Shown here in pieces: positions 32,469-41,643 of a DNA stretch of 64,000 bases; positions within the stretch are counted from its first letter, which is position 1; every line of letters begins with the position of its first letter. The notes below the pieces were generated by a model. The model worked only from the letters and a program-made list of their open reading frames with translations, had not been told where the DNA came from and made no database searches. Source of the stretch: UBA2020 sp964551435 (lineage in GTDB: Bacteria; Pseudomonadota; Alphaproteobacteria; Micavibrionales; UBA2020); the NCBI GenBank assembly GCA_964551435.1, contig CAZKBS010000002.1, forward strand, positions 186,001 to 250,000, read 5' to 3'. The position numbers were made by a program, and so were the translations under genes.

Positions 32469-34364
32469 ATGGCCCGCGTGAAGCACTATCTTCTTGTCAG
32501 CGTTGCCGCAGCAGCACTTGCAACCTCCGCCGCCGCGCCGGCGCGCGCGCAGTATCACTATTATAAATCCGAAAAGCCGAACGTCGAAATCGACCTTAGC
32601 GCTTTGTCGGGTAGTGCGCTCGCACCAACGGCACCGCCGCAGCAGGATGCCGATGGCCATGCGCCGCCGGTTGTACTGCGCCAGCCACTGCCGCCAGTGC
32701 CCCCCGCTGCCCCTGTAGCGGCCGCGGCACCTGCCAGCGATGAACCCGCCGCCGAAGAAACACCAGCTGCAACTGCCGCGCAAGCGCCGATGCCTGCAGC
32801 GGCTCCCGCCGCCGGTATCCAGCAGCGCCGCGTTGTCAAACCGCTGTTCAGCGAACCCGTCGCACCGCCGCCCGCCCTGCGCGAAGCCGCCCCTGCAACG
32901 CCTGTAGCAGCACCTGCCGTAGAGGCCCGCCAGATTGAACCGCAGTTGACCGCAGCGCCCGCGGCCGAGCCTTCTGGCGCACCTGTAACCCCTCCGCTCA
33001 AAGCCGCAGCGGCACCTGCGCCCGCCGATATGCCCCCTGCGAAGCTGATGGCGCCTATTCTGGAGCCGATGCCCGCCGCCGCTATGCACCCCTTGCGCAA
33101 ACCTGCGCGGGCTTCCGTCACAACCAACGCGGCGCCGAAAGCGATTGTTGATGCGCCTGCATCTTCAAACGCTATAGATAATAGTGCCGCATCGGTTGCC
33201 GCGCCTGCGGTAAAATCTGCGGCACCGTCTTCCCCGCCGTCCGCAGGCCGCATGTCTTACCCCCCTGCGGCGCGTCCGGCGGCAGATATCCAGCGATTTG
33301 AACGCCCCGTCCTGCCCGAAGGCCTGCGCGCTGACGAACAGGCAGCCCCCCTCCGTCAAGCGGCACCGCTCACAGCGCCCGCTACAGATATATCTGGCCC
33401 TGCTGCTGAAGCTTACCCCGCTGTTGACAGCAAGACCGCACAGGAAATCTCCGCGCCTGCAGAACACAGCCCCGCGCCGCAAGCCGCGTTGACGGATCTG
33501 CCCATACGCAAGCCGCATACCGAAGAGCTGCCGCAAACCGTGCTCAGCGATAACGATATGGCCGCCCTGCCTGAAACGGCGGTCGCGCCTGAAATGAAGC
33601 TGGATTCCCAAGCTTCCTATCACCGCGCGCCTGCCGACGCGAAAACAGCGGAAGCACCGGCGGCGAATATGCAGCCGCCTGCCGCACCACAAGCGCAAAG
33701 GCCGTCGCTGGTCGTGGTCGACACAGCAGCCCCTGCCGTAGGCACACTGCCGCGCCGCCAGCCTGTGACCACAACGCTGGATGCCCCGGAGGAAGCGCCC
33801 CAAACGGTTGCCGCCCCCGCAGCGAAAAGCGAAGCGAGCGAACCCGCCGCCAAACGCGAAAGCCTGATGCCGCTGACCGAAGACGAAGCCGAGGCCCTGC
33901 TGGCCACGCGCCCCGCGCCCAAACCTGTTGAGAATATCCGCCCGCCCCTGACGGCGGCAGAACTTGAAAACGTCAGCCGCAATATCGAAGCCGTGCCCGC
34001 GCGCGTGGCCCTTGCGCCGCCCGCGCCGCAGCCCAAGGATATCGGCGTTCCGACAATGGCCGACCTGACGCTTGAATTTGCAGGTACCTCAAGCGACCTC
34101 ACGCCGGAAACGCAGCAAAAGCTGGTCAATATCATTCCGCTTTTGCAGGAAAGCAAAACCCGCCGCCTTGCCGTGCATGCTTATGCTGCGGGTGAAGACG
34201 GCAGCAAGACCAGCGCCCGCCGCATTTCGCTGTCGCGCGCGCTCGCCGTGCGTTCATTCCTGATGGATAACGGCGTGGAGCCGACGCGCGTCGATGTCCG
34301 CGCCCTCGGCCTTGAAACCGACCGCAAGCCGCTGGAGCGCGTCGATCTCGTCTTCGCACGATAA
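32469..34364 (+). CDS. Ala/Pro-rich exported protein with C-terminal OmpA-like domain
   Basis: A 631-residue protein. The signal peptide (MARVKHYLLVSVAAAALATS, cleaved about ARA-QY) is followed by about 500 residues of Ala/Pro-rich low-complexity sequence, probably an extended linker through the periplasm. The last 100 residues (ADLTLEFAGTSSDLTPETQQ onward, with LSRALAVRSFLMDNGVEPTRV) form an OmpA-like peptidoglycan-binding fold. The start at 32469 has AGGGGGAAGC upstream; an extension to 32247 overlaps suhB. It presumably links the envelope to the cell wall. The repeated composition makes homology calls for the linker meaningless. Confidence 0.8.
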   Translation: MARVKHYLLVSVAAAALATSAAAPARAQYHYYKSEKPNVEIDLSALSGSALAPTAPPQQDADGHAPPVVLRQPLPPVPPAAPVAAAAPASDEPAAEETPAATAAQAPMPAAAPAAGIQQRRVVKPLFSEPVAPPPALREAAPATPVAAPAVEARQIEPQLTAAPAAEPSGAPVTPPLKAAAAPAPADMPPAKLMAPILEPMPAAAMHPLRKPARASVTTNAAPKAIVDAPASSNAIDNSAASVAAPAVKSAAPSSPPSAGRMSYPPAARPAADIQRFERPVLPEGLRADEQAAPLRQAAPLTAPATDISGPAAEAYPAVDSKTAQEISAPAEHSPAPQAALTDLPIRKPHTEELPQTVLSDNDMAALPETAVAPEMKLDSQASYHRAPADAKTAEAPAANMQPPAAPQAQRPSLVVVDTAAPAVGTLPRRQPVTTTLDAPEEAPQTVAAPAAKSEASEPAAKRESLMPLTEDEAEALLATRPAPKPVENIRPPLTAAELENVSRNIEAVPARVALAPPAPQPKDIGVPTMADLTLEFAGTSSDLTPETQQKLVNIIPLLQESKTRRLAVHAYAAGEDGSKTSARRISLSRALAVRSFLMDNGVEPTRVDVRALGLETDRKPLERVDLVFAR

Positions 34365-34386
34365 AACCTCACGGACACGACAACCC

Positions 34387-34470
34387 GTCACACCAGCGAA
34401 AGCCGGTGTCGAGTTATAGCCTCATGTGTTGCTGAACCCCCGTCTGGATTCCGGCCTGCGCCGGAATGAC
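34387..34470. repeat. REP-like palindromic element between convergent genes
   Basis: Two palindromes, ACACC...GGTGT around GCGAAAGC (34390-34409) and ATTCCGGC-CTGC-GCCGGAAT (34448-34467), lie between the stop codons of two convergent genes, in the style of dispersed repeats ending in GTCATTCC(G). They may serve as a bidirectional terminator. A genome scan would show whether the unit is repeated. Confidence 0.65.
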
Positions 34471-34478
34471 AAGGACGA

Positions 34479-36263
34479 TTAACCCGCCGCGCGCAAATCC
34501 TGCAGTCCGGCAAGGTGTGTATAGAGCCTGTCCTGACCGAACAAATGATGATGCGTGCCCGCCGCGACGATGCGCCCCTGGTCGAGCACGAAAATACGGT
34601 CGGCATCCTGCACGGTGGACAGACGGTGCGCAATCACGAATGTTGTGCGGCCCTTCATGAGTTCGCGCAGCGCCAGATGCACAGCCTGTTCGTTGGATGA
34701 ATCAAGCGCGGATGTCGCCTCGTCGAGCAGCAATATCGCCGGATTTTTCAAAAGCGCGCGCGCAATCGCGATACGCTGGCGCTGGCCGCCGGAAAGGCGG
34801 TTGCCGCGCTCACCGACCATGGTGTCATAGCCCTGCGGCAGTTCCGCGATAAAGCCGTGCGCCTGCGCCATCTGGGCGGCATGCATGACCTCGGCATCGG
34901 ATGCGTCCGGTTTGCCGATGCGGATGTTTTCGGCAACCGACATCGAAAAGACCGCAGGGTCTTGCGATACCACCCCCAGCGCCGCGCGCACATGGCGCGG
35001 GTCAAGGTCGCGGACATCGACGCCATCAATCGAAATCGAACCCTGCTGCGGGTCGTAAAACCGCTGGAGCAGCTGGAAAATGGTCGATTTGCCCGCGCCG
35101 CTCGGCCCGACCAGCGCAATCACTTCGCCCGCACTGACCGTGAAAGACACGCGGTCAAGCGCCAGACGCTCCGGCCGCGTGGGATAGCTGAAGGTCACGT
35201 TATCGAACGTCACATACCCAGCGACATTTTCCGGCAGCGCCATCGCCTGCGCTGCGGGCTGCACCGCAGGTTCAGAGGCCAGCAGCTGGATGATACGGTC
35301 GGCAGCGCCGCTGGCGCGGTTGAAATCGCTCATGGCCTCGCTCACGGCCATCAAGGCGCCGGCAACCATGGCGGCGTAGAACAAAAAGGCCGACAGCTCG
35401 CCCGCCGACATTTGACCGGCCAGCACCTTATGCCCGCCCGACCACAGCACGAGACCAATCGCGCCAAGCACGATGAAAATCACAAACGCAACCAGAAAGG
35501 CGCGGGCGCGGATATATTTGCTGGCGGTGTTATAGGTATCTTCGGCCAGCGCATCGAAACGGCGCGCGGCCTCGCCTTCGTAGCCAAAGGACTGGATGGT
35601 CTGCATCCCCATCAGGGTTTCATGCGTATAGGCGCCGATATCCCCCACACGCGATTGCGTATCGCGCGATTTGGCGCGCACGCGGCGGCCGAAATAAATC
35701 ATCGGTCCCACCACCAGCGGCACCGCCAGCATGACAATCCCCGTCATCGACGGGCTGACAACGCAAAGCATCGCAATACCGCCAATCAACATCAGGAAAT
35801 GACGGAAGGCCGACGGCAGGTTGCTGGTGACGACCAGCTGCAAAACCGTGGTATCGGCATTGATGCGGGAAACCTGATCGCCCGTCTTTTCACGCTCGAA
35901 ATACGCAGGGTCGAGAGACAGGAGATGCGCGTAGATGCGCTGGCGCAAATCGGTGGTGATGCGCTCCGCCACCTGATTGATAAGACGGACGCGGGTATAG
36001 GTCGCCGCCGCCATCAGCAAGATCACCGCCAAAAGCACCAGAAGCGCGCGGTCGAGGAAATCCCCCGTCCGGTCGGCAAAGCCGTGATCGACGATATTCT
36101 TGAGCCCCCAACCCATGGCCAGCATCATGCCGGAGGCCAGCATCAAGGCCCCGATTCCCCCCGCCAGCTGGCGTTTATAAGGCACCAGCAGCGGCCAGAG
36201 CAGGCCGATAGGCTTTTGTATCATCCGGCGGGGTGCCGTATCTGTGGTGCCGTCCTGTGCCAT
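34479..36263 (-). CDS. MsbA-like ABC exporter (fused membrane and ATPase domains)
   Basis: A 594-residue half-transporter. Residues about 20-320 hold six membrane helices typical of exporter type I permeases. The ATPase domain has Walker A GPSGAGKST (about residue 395), signature LSGGQRQR, and Walker B ILLLDEATSALD. Such proteins export lipids, peptides or drugs; MsbA-like lipid export is possible because the chromosome carries lipid A genes nearby, but the substrate cannot be read from the sequence. It converges on the OmpA-like gene across a REP-like element. Confidence 0.93.
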   Translation of the reverse strand: MAQDGTTDTAPRRMIQKPIGLLWPLLVPYKRQLAGGIGALMLASGMMLAMGWGLKNIVDHGFADRTGDFLDRALLVLLAVILLMAAATYTRVRLINQVAERITTDLRQRIYAHLLSLDPAYFEREKTGDQVSRINADTTVLQLVVTSNLPSAFRHFLMLIGGIAMLCVVSPSMTGIVMLAVPLVVGPMIYFGRRVRAKSRDTQSRVGDIGAYTHETLMGMQTIQSFGYEGEAARRFDALAEDTYNTASKYIRARAFLVAFVIFIVLGAIGLVLWSGGHKVLAGQMSAGELSAFLFYAAMVAGALMAVSEAMSDFNRASGAADRIIQLLASEPAVQPAAQAMALPENVAGYVTFDNVTFSYPTRPERLALDRVSFTVSAGEVIALVGPSGAGKSTIFQLLQRFYDPQQGSISIDGVDVRDLDPRHVRAALGVVSQDPAVFSMSVAENIRIGKPDASDAEVMHAAQMAQAHGFIAELPQGYDTMVGERGNRLSGGQRQRIAIARALLKNPAILLLDEATSALDSSNEQAVHLALRELMKGRTTFVIAHRLSTVQDADRIFVLDQGRIVAAGTHHHLFGQDRLYTHLAGLQDLRAAG

Positions 36264-36472
36264 CGTATCAGCTGCTTGCGCGCCCTTCGCATTTTGATTT
36301 TATTCGGGTTTTGACGGGCGGCTGACATATATCTTATGTAAAAATATGCCTTTTGCCCTGCTTTGCGCACCTGAGAATGGGCTCTGGCGTGCCAAAGTCA
36401 ATAAACTGCTTGCACAATAAGAAAAATCTCTGTAAAAAGCCAGCCTGATAAAGATTTTAAGGAGCTACCGCC

Positions 36473-36736
36473 ATGAAGGCCGATATCCATCCCGATTACC
36501 ATGAAATCAAAGTCGTCATGACCGACGGCACCGAATACACGACGCGCAGCTGCTGGGGCAAACCCGGCGATGTTATGCGCCTCGACATCGACCCGCTGAA
36601 CCATCCTGCCTGGACGGGCGGCGCGGCGAAAGTGCTGGAAAAAGGCCGTCTGGCAAAATTCAGCAACAAATACGCCGGTCTCGGCCTCGCCTCTCTCGAT
36701 GGCGACAGCAAGGAAGAGAAAAAAGCCGCGAAATAA
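36473..36736 (+). CDS. rpmE: 50S ribosomal protein bL31
   Basis: An 87-residue bL31. MKADIHPDYHEIKVVMTDGT and the conserved NHPAWTG segment are family marks. Only one cysteine is present, so the four-cysteine zinc site of some bL31 forms is absent (C- type). AAGGAGCTACCGCC precedes the start. A strong terminator follows, so it is a single-gene unit. Confidence 0.95.
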   Translation: MKADIHPDYHEIKVVMTDGTEYTTRSCWGKPGDVMRLDIDPLNHPAWTGGAAKVLEKGRLAKFSNKYAGLGLASLDGDSKEEKKAAK

Positions 36737-36757
36737 TTTCGCGACTCACGGCTTCGC

Positions 36758-36791
36758 AAAAACCGCCCCGCATATTGCCGGGCGGTTTTTT
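36758..36791 (+). terminator. Rho-independent terminator after rpmE
   Basis: AACCGCCC pairs with GGGCGGTT around a 9- to 11-base loop and is followed by six T at 36786-36791, 22 bases after the stop. A-run on the 5' side makes it partly bidirectional. Confidence 0.9.
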
Positions 36792-36833
36792 GCTGCGCGT
36801 TTTGTTTTTGAATTTTCTGGATTTTTGCGCGGG

Positions 36834-36863
36834 TCTTGACGATAAAAAATTTCGCGATATATG
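36834..36863 (+). promoter_or_regulatory. Candidate heat-shock promoter of hsp20
   Basis: TCTTGAC (36834-36840) and GATATAT (36856-36862) are spaced about 16 bases apart and resemble alphaproteobacterial RpoH -35 and -10 elements. Transcription from here would give a 5' leader of about 120 bases. The assignment is by eye. Confidence 0.5.
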
Positions 36864-36869
36864 ATTCAA

Positions 36870-36990
36870 TAAGGAAGGCAGAAGTGCCCATGGTGGGGCT
36901 TCGATACAAAACCTTCCCGCAGCATGCCCGCAAAGCGGGATGACTGCCTGAACATGTAATCTGATATTGCTCAAGGAGGATATCAACATG
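36870..36990 (+). promoter_or_regulatory. ROSE-like RNA thermosensor in the hsp20 leader
   Basis: The 3' hairpin GATATT-G-CTC / GAG-GATATC (36963-36984) buries the AAGGAGG ribosome site and has a single unpaired G at 36969, the mark of ROSE elements (UUGCU facing the Shine-Dalgarno sequence). A second hairpin CCCGC-AAA-GCGGG (36927-36939) lies upstream. ROSE elements repress small heat-shock genes at low temperature in alphaproteobacteria, and the next gene is hsp20. Confidence 0.8.
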
Positions 36991-37464
36991 ACGACGTTCG
37001 ACTTTTCCCCCCTTTTTCGCTCTACCGTTGGCTTTGACCGTCTCTCGCGTATGCTGGAGACCGGGATGCTGAACGATCAGGAAAGCGCCTATCCGCCCTA
37101 TAACATTGTCAAAGTCAGCGACGACCAGTACCGCATCACCATGGCCGTGGCCGGTTTCACCCAAGATGAAATCGACATCACGTCCAAGGAAAACCAGCTG
37201 CTGGTACAAGGCCGCGCGCATGACCGCGAAGACCAGAAAGGCGTCACTTATCTGCACCGCGGGATTGCGGCGCGGGCATTTGAACGCCGCTTCCAGTTGG
37301 CCGACCATATTAAAGTGGAAAGTGCCGCACTGGAAAACGGCCTGCTGACCATCTCTCTGGTACGCGAAATTCCCGAAGAGATGAAGCCGCGCAAGATTGA
37401 AATCCAATCCGTGGACAGCAGCAAGCTCATCGAGCAAAAAAGCAGCAAAAAAGCTGCCAGCTGA
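36988..37464 (+). CDS. Small heat-shock protein (Hsp20/IbpA-like)
   Basis: A 158-residue alpha-crystallin-type chaperone. The N-terminal MTTFDFSPLFRSTVGFDRLS is the IbpA-type start; the alpha-crystallin domain spans about residues 34-125, with the IAARAFERRFQLADHIKV strand and LENGLLTISLVRE. The C-terminal PRKIEIQS provides the IxI anchor. The start at 36988 sits directly behind the thermosensor ribosome site; an in-frame ATG at 36967 is inside the hairpin. It binds unfolded proteins during heat stress. Confidence 0.95.
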   Translation: MTTFDFSPLFRSTVGFDRLSRMLETGMLNDQESAYPPYNIVKVSDDQYRITMAVAGFTQDEIDITSKENQLLVQGRAHDREDQKGVTYLHRGIAARAFERRFQLADHIKVESAALENGLLTISLVREIPEEMKPRKIEIQSVDSSKLIEQKSSKKAAS

Positions 37465-37606
37465 GCTGAAAAAGGCGTGATCCGGATGCGGAACCCACCC
37501 GTATAAGGATATATGCCCACATTGGCGCCGCTCTTGCGGCGTCCCTCAGCAGCAATGCCCCGGCCATACTCCCCGACATGTGGCCGGGGCTCGTTGCTGG
37601 CCGTAT
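37465..37606. terminator. Hairpins after hsp20
   Basis: GCCCCGGCCA and TGGCCGGGGC (about 37556-37589) form a 10-base perfect stem with a 14-base loop, between convergent genes. No T-run follows, so it is a possible but unproven transcription end signal for both sides. Confidence 0.45.
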
Positions 37607-37843
37607 TTATTCTTCGGTGCCGGCGTCTTCTTCGCCGGATGCAGCAGGTGATTCGGTTTGCGGAGGTGTCACCACCAGACCACCTTCGATATTCTCCAAC
37701 TGCTGGCGCTGTTGCTGGATTTCATTTTGAAGTTTTCTGACGGTGGCGTTTTTCGGCGCTTCCTTGGCCTTGGTGCCGATGGACACCATGAAATATCCAA
37801 CAATACCCAGAACGACCAGCGCCCCGATAATTTTACCAATCAT
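37607..37843 (-). CDS. Small single-span membrane protein of unknown function
   Basis: A 78-residue protein with a membrane helix at the N-terminus (MIGKIIGALVVLGIVGYFMV), then a coiled-coil-like stretch (KLQNEIQQQRQQLENIEGG) and an acidic C-terminal tail. It lies 23 bases downstream of the deoxyribosyltransferase-like gene on the same strand. Function is unknown. Confidence 0.6.
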   Translation of the reverse strand: MIGKIIGALVVLGIVGYFMVSIGTKAKEAPKNATVRKLQNEIQQQRQQLENIEGGLVVTPPQTESPAASGEEDAGTEE

Positions 37844-37866
37844 TGTGTTTTCCTTTTTGAATTATA

Positions 37867-38346
37867 TCAGGCCGCAGCGCCATGCAGACGATGCACGGTT
37901 TGCTGGATAAGCCCCTCGAGTGTTTCGGTCTGGCGTACGCCGTATTTATTGCAAACGATATCGACATTGCCCTTGCGCCAGAACCCCTGCGGGCAGCAGA
38001 CGACCAGCTTTTCGGGATTGGCGGCAGCATGAATGCCCAGTTCCAAAAGCGTAATCGGCGATTTGGTGGCAGGGTCGAAATACATCAAAATCACGTCTGC
38101 GGCATCAAGGCCGGAAAGTTCCCACTCCACCTGCTCACGAAACGGCGGGTTGTCGATGGTTTGCGCCCAGCCGCTGTCCCAGTTGTCGCGGCGCGGGTTC
38201 AAAACCAGCACATCCATGACAGACAGCGCCGCCGAAACCTTGGCCTGCCAATCCTCCGCCACGCCCATTTCGATACTACCCGCCAGAAACACCGACGGCT
38301 TGTTGAGGTAGACGTCATAGGCGCCGGGGGCCTTGATTTCTATCAT
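37867..38346 (-). CDS. Nucleoside 2-deoxyribosyltransferase-like protein
   Basis: A 159-residue protein with the N-deoxyribosyltransferase-like fold: VFLAGSIEMG at the N-terminus, a catalytic-type glutamate in LLELGIHAAANPEKLVV, and the nucleotide-binding DVILMYFDPATKSPIT. Typical length for the Nuc_deoxyrib_tr family. It may exchange bases between nucleosides or hydrolyse nucleotide-like compounds. The upstream gene is a thioesterase-like protein, separated by 24 bases. Confidence 0.75.
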   Translation of the reverse strand: MIEIKAPGAYDVYLNKPSVFLAGSIEMGVAEDWQAKVSAALSVMDVLVLNPRRDNWDSGWAQTIDNPPFREQVEWELSGLDAADVILMYFDPATKSPITLLELGIHAAANPEKLVVCCPQGFWRKGNVDIVCNKYGVRQTETLEGLIQQTVHRLHGAAA

Positions 38347-38370
38347 CGGCTATCCTCTCTCGGTTTTTAT

Positions 38371-38850
38371 TCAAGGATGGGGCGGGGTTTGCGGCGGCGT
38401 TTTTTTGTGGTCTTTGCGGCGCACGTAGAGAACCTTGTCCACCTCGGCAACCACGTTGCCCTTTTCATCTTTTACATGGACGGTAAAGCGCGGTTCGATT
38501 TTATAATTCTCGTCGGCCTGTTTTTTAATCTCGGCGATGCGTTCCTTGCTGATATTGAAATGCGCGGTCAGCTTGCCCTTGCCCGGCAATTTGAAGCGGA
38601 TATCTGCCGCCTTGTCCCAGACAATGTAATCATTGCCGAGGTTTTTCATCAAAATCAGCATATAAAACGGGTCGGTCATGGCGTAAATCGACCCGCCAAA
38701 CTGCGTGCCCACGTAATTGCGGTTGAAACGCGTGAGCTTCATTTCGACCTTAAAGTCGGTGTAGTCGCCGGAGATTTCCTTGACCTTGATACCTGCCCCC
38801 AAAAATGGTGGCCAGAGGTTGATAAGTCTGCGGAAAATCCCCGGTTTCAT
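38371..38850 (-). CDS. DUF4442 hotdog-fold protein, thioesterase-like
   Basis: A 159-residue protein. The segment RFNRNYVGTQFGGSIYAMTD is the mark of DUF4442/PaaI-type hotdog proteins, with the long helix following GG as usual. It may hydrolyse acyl-CoA thioesters; the substrate is unknown. Its start lies directly after the valS stop (38852), so it is probably cotranscribed with valS. Confidence 0.78.
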   Translation of the reverse strand: MKPGIFRRLINLWPPFLGAGIKVKEISGDYTDFKVEMKLTRFNRNYVGTQFGGSIYAMTDPFYMLILMKNLGNDYIVWDKAADIRFKLPGKGKLTAHFNISKERIAEIKKQADENYKIEPRFTVHVKDEKGNVVAEVDKVLYVRRKDHKKTPPQTPPHP

Positions 38851-38851
38851 C

Positions 38852-41506
38852 TTACGCCGCCTCTATCTGCTTAAGCGCCTGCGTGAGCTTGGCGATGGTG
38901 TTTTCAGCGGCGGATTTCAGCTCTTTCTGCTCCGCCACCACTTCTTCGGGCGCCTTGGCGAGGAAGCCCTGATTGTTCAGCATTTTGTCGATTTTCTCGA
39001 TTTGTTGCTGTTCTTTCTCGATGGCTTTTTGCAAACGCGCTTTTTCCTGCGCCAGATCCACCACGTCGGCGATGGGCAGCACAATCGTCGCCTCGTCAAT
39101 CACCATTTGCAGGGAGCCTTTGGGCGCTTCCGCTTCGCTCGCCTCCGCCTTCGACAGGCGGGCCAGACGTTTGATGATATCGGCGTATTTTTCAAGGCGC
39201 GCCTTGCTCTCGGCATTGGCGCCTTTGAGCAGCATGGCGATTTGCGCCGCCGCCGGCACGTTCATATCGGCGCGGACGGAGCGGATTTCGGTGATAAGAC
39301 GCACCACCCAGTTGACCTCCGCCTGCGCGGATTTGTCGATAATGCTGGCATCGAACACAGGCCACGGGCGCGATTGCAACCAGTCGTCCTTGCCCAGCTC
39401 GCCCTTGTTCATCAGGTGGGCATGCAGTTCTTCGGTAATATAGGGCATGATGGGGTTCAAAAGCGTGAGCAGCTGGTCGAGCACCCATCCCGTCGTATCC
39501 TTGGTTTCCTGCTTCACGGCTTCGTCGGCGCCGTTCAAAAGCGGCTTGGTAAATTCGATATACCAGTCGCAGAACGTACCCCATGTGAAATGGTACAGCG
39601 CCATGGCGGCGTCGTTGTAGCGGTAGGCCTTGAGGCTCGCCGCCACGCTTTCGCTCACCACCGCCAGTTCGGACAAAATCCAGCGGTTCAACGTATGTTT
39701 CGCCGCCTTGGGGTTATAATCCAGCTTGAGGGCGCAGCCGTTCATTTCGCAAAAACGCGACGCGTTCCAAAGCTTCGTGGCGAAGTTGCGATACCCCTCG
39801 ACGCGCACCGCGCCAAGTTTCACATCGCGCCCCTGCGCCGCCAGCGCCGTCAGCGTAAAGCGCAGCGCATCCGCGCCATATTCGTCGATGATGTCCAGCG
39901 GGTCGATGACGTTGCCCTTGGTCTTGGACATCTTCTGGCCTTTTTCATCGCGCACCAGCGCGTGGATATAGACCTTGCGGAACGGCACATCCCCCATGAA
40001 ATGGATACCCATCATCATCATACGGGCAACCCAGAAGAAGATGATGTCAAAACCCGTAATCAGCGTTTCGGCAGGATAATAACGCTTCACCTCTTCGGTG
40101 TTTTCCGGCCAGCCCAGCGTGGAGAACGGCCAAAGCGCGGAGGAGAACCACGTATCCAGCACGTCTTCATCGCGCGTCAGCTTCACGCCCGTACCGGCCT
40201 GCGCCTGCGCTTCTTCTTCGGTTTCGGCGACGAATACATTGCCGTTATCGTCATACCATGCCGGAATTTGATGCCCCCACCACAGCTGGCGCGAAATGCA
40301 CCACGGCTGAATGTTACGCATCCATTGGTAATAGGTGTTTTCCCAGTTTTTGGGCACAAATTCGGTGCGCCCTTCCTCGACAGCCTTGATGGCGGGCTGC
40401 GCGAGGGTGACGGCATCGCAATACCATTGTTCGGTCAGGAACGGCTCCAGAATAACCGATTTGGATTTTTCGTCATGCGGTACGGCATGTACGCAGGGCT
40501 CTATTTTCTCGATGAGTTCGAGCGCTTCCAGCTCCGCCAGAACCTTTTTACGCGCCTCGAAACGGTCGAGACCGCGGAAGGCCTCCGGCGCGTTTTCGTT
40601 GACTTTGGCGTCGCGGTCGAAAATCGAAATCATCGGCAGATTGTGGCGCTTGCCGACTTCAAAGTCGTTGAAGTCATGCGCGGGGGTGATTTTCACCGCA
40701 CCCGTACCCTTGGCCGGATCGGCGTATTCATCGGCGATAATCGGAATAAGGCGGTCGGTCAGCGGCAGCGCAGCGAATTTGCCGACGAGATCTTTGTAGC
40801 GTTCATCATCCGGATGCACCGCAATGGCCGCGTCGCCCAGCATGGTTTCGGGACGCGTGGTGGCGATGGTAATAAAACGCTCCACCTGTCCTTCGACCGG
40901 ATAGCGGAAGTAGTGCATATTCCCCTTGATTTCGACCTGTTCGACTTCAAGGTCGGACAGGGCGGTGTGCATCTTGGGGTCCCAGTTCACAAGGCGCTTG
41001 TCCTTGTAAATCAGTTTTTCCTTGTAAAGCTGGACGAAGACTTTGTTGACGGCTTTGTTCAGCCCCTCGTCCATCGTAAATCTTTCGCGGCCCCAGTCGG
41101 GCGTCGCGCCCAGACGGCGCAGCTGGCGCGTGATGGTGGATCCGGATTCTTCTTTCCACTCCCACACACGTTTCAGGAAATTTTCACGCCCCAGATCGTG
41201 GCGGCTTTTGCCTTCTTTGTTCAAAAGACGTTCAACCACCATTTGCGTGGCGATACCCGCATGGTCGGTGCCCGGCTGCCACAGAACATCGCGGCCCTGC
41301 ATGCGCTCGAAACGGGTCAGAATATCTTGCAGCGTCATGGTCAGGGCATGCCCCATGTGCAGGCTGCCCGTGACGTTCGGCGGCGGCATGGGGATGCAAT
41401 ACGGCTGCTTGTTGCTTTTCACATCGGCCGCGAAAACGCCGGATTTTTCCCAGCTTTCGTAGTGTTTCTTTTCGACGTCCTTGCTTTCAAAGGTTTTTTC
41501 AAGCAT
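38852..41506 (-). CDS. valS: Valyl-tRNA synthetase
   Basis: An 884-residue class I synthetase that charges tRNA-Val. The HIGH-type motif is HMGH (in NVTGSLHMGHALTM), the KMSKS loop is KMSKTKGN, and the editing domain lies between them (TTRPETMLGDAAIAV). The C-terminal helical arm (QEKARLQKAIEKEQQQIEKI onward) is the family's coiled coil. Length is normal. A 923-codon antisense frame covers the same DNA and is a shadow. Confidence 0.98.
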   Translation of the reverse strand: MLEKTFESKDVEKKHYESWEKSGVFAADVKSNKQPYCIPMPPPNVTGSLHMGHALTMTLQDILTRFERMQGRDVLWQPGTDHAGIATQMVVERLLNKEGKSRHDLGRENFLKRVWEWKEESGSTITRQLRRLGATPDWGRERFTMDEGLNKAVNKVFVQLYKEKLIYKDKRLVNWDPKMHTALSDLEVEQVEIKGNMHYFRYPVEGQVERFITIATTRPETMLGDAAIAVHPDDERYKDLVGKFAALPLTDRLIPIIADEYADPAKGTGAVKITPAHDFNDFEVGKRHNLPMISIFDRDAKVNENAPEAFRGLDRFEARKKVLAELEALELIEKIEPCVHAVPHDEKSKSVILEPFLTEQWYCDAVTLAQPAIKAVEEGRTEFVPKNWENTYYQWMRNIQPWCISRQLWWGHQIPAWYDDNGNVFVAETEEEAQAQAGTGVKLTRDEDVLDTWFSSALWPFSTLGWPENTEEVKRYYPAETLITGFDIIFFWVARMMMMGIHFMGDVPFRKVYIHALVRDEKGQKMSKTKGNVIDPLDIIDEYGADALRFTLTALAAQGRDVKLGAVRVEGYRNFATKLWNASRFCEMNGCALKLDYNPKAAKHTLNRWILSELAVVSESVAASLKAYRYNDAAMALYHFTWGTFCDWYIEFTKPLLNGADEAVKQETKDTTGWVLDQLLTLLNPIMPYITEELHAHLMNKGELGKDDWLQSRPWPVFDASIIDKSAQAEVNWVVRLITEIRSVRADMNVPAAAQIAMLLKGANAESKARLEKYADIIKRLARLSKAEASEAEAPKGSLQMVIDEATIVLPIADVVDLAQEKARLQKAIEKEQQQIEKIDKMLNNQGFLAKAPEEVVAEQKELKSAAENTIAKLTQALKQIEAA

Positions 41507-41643
41507 CTGTATTATGTCCTCTGCCGGTGGCCGTTTTTATTTGATTTTTGAGATACATAATATAGCGGTAAGACCATTGATTTGTGAAGGCATTTTGCTA
41601 GATTGAGCGGCAGTTTTTTGACTATTTCCAGAGGGTAGAAACC

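Noticed and set aside
34857..36314. A 485-codon plus-strand frame opposite the ABC exporter
   Set aside because: Shadow of the exporter gene; composition is His/Arg/Gln-rich and no motif is visible.
38780..41551. A 923-codon plus-strand frame opposite valS
   Set aside because: It is the antisense shadow of valS, whose HMGH and KMSKT motifs are intact; the shadow has no family likeness and an Arg/His/Gly-rich composition typical of reversed GC-rich genes.
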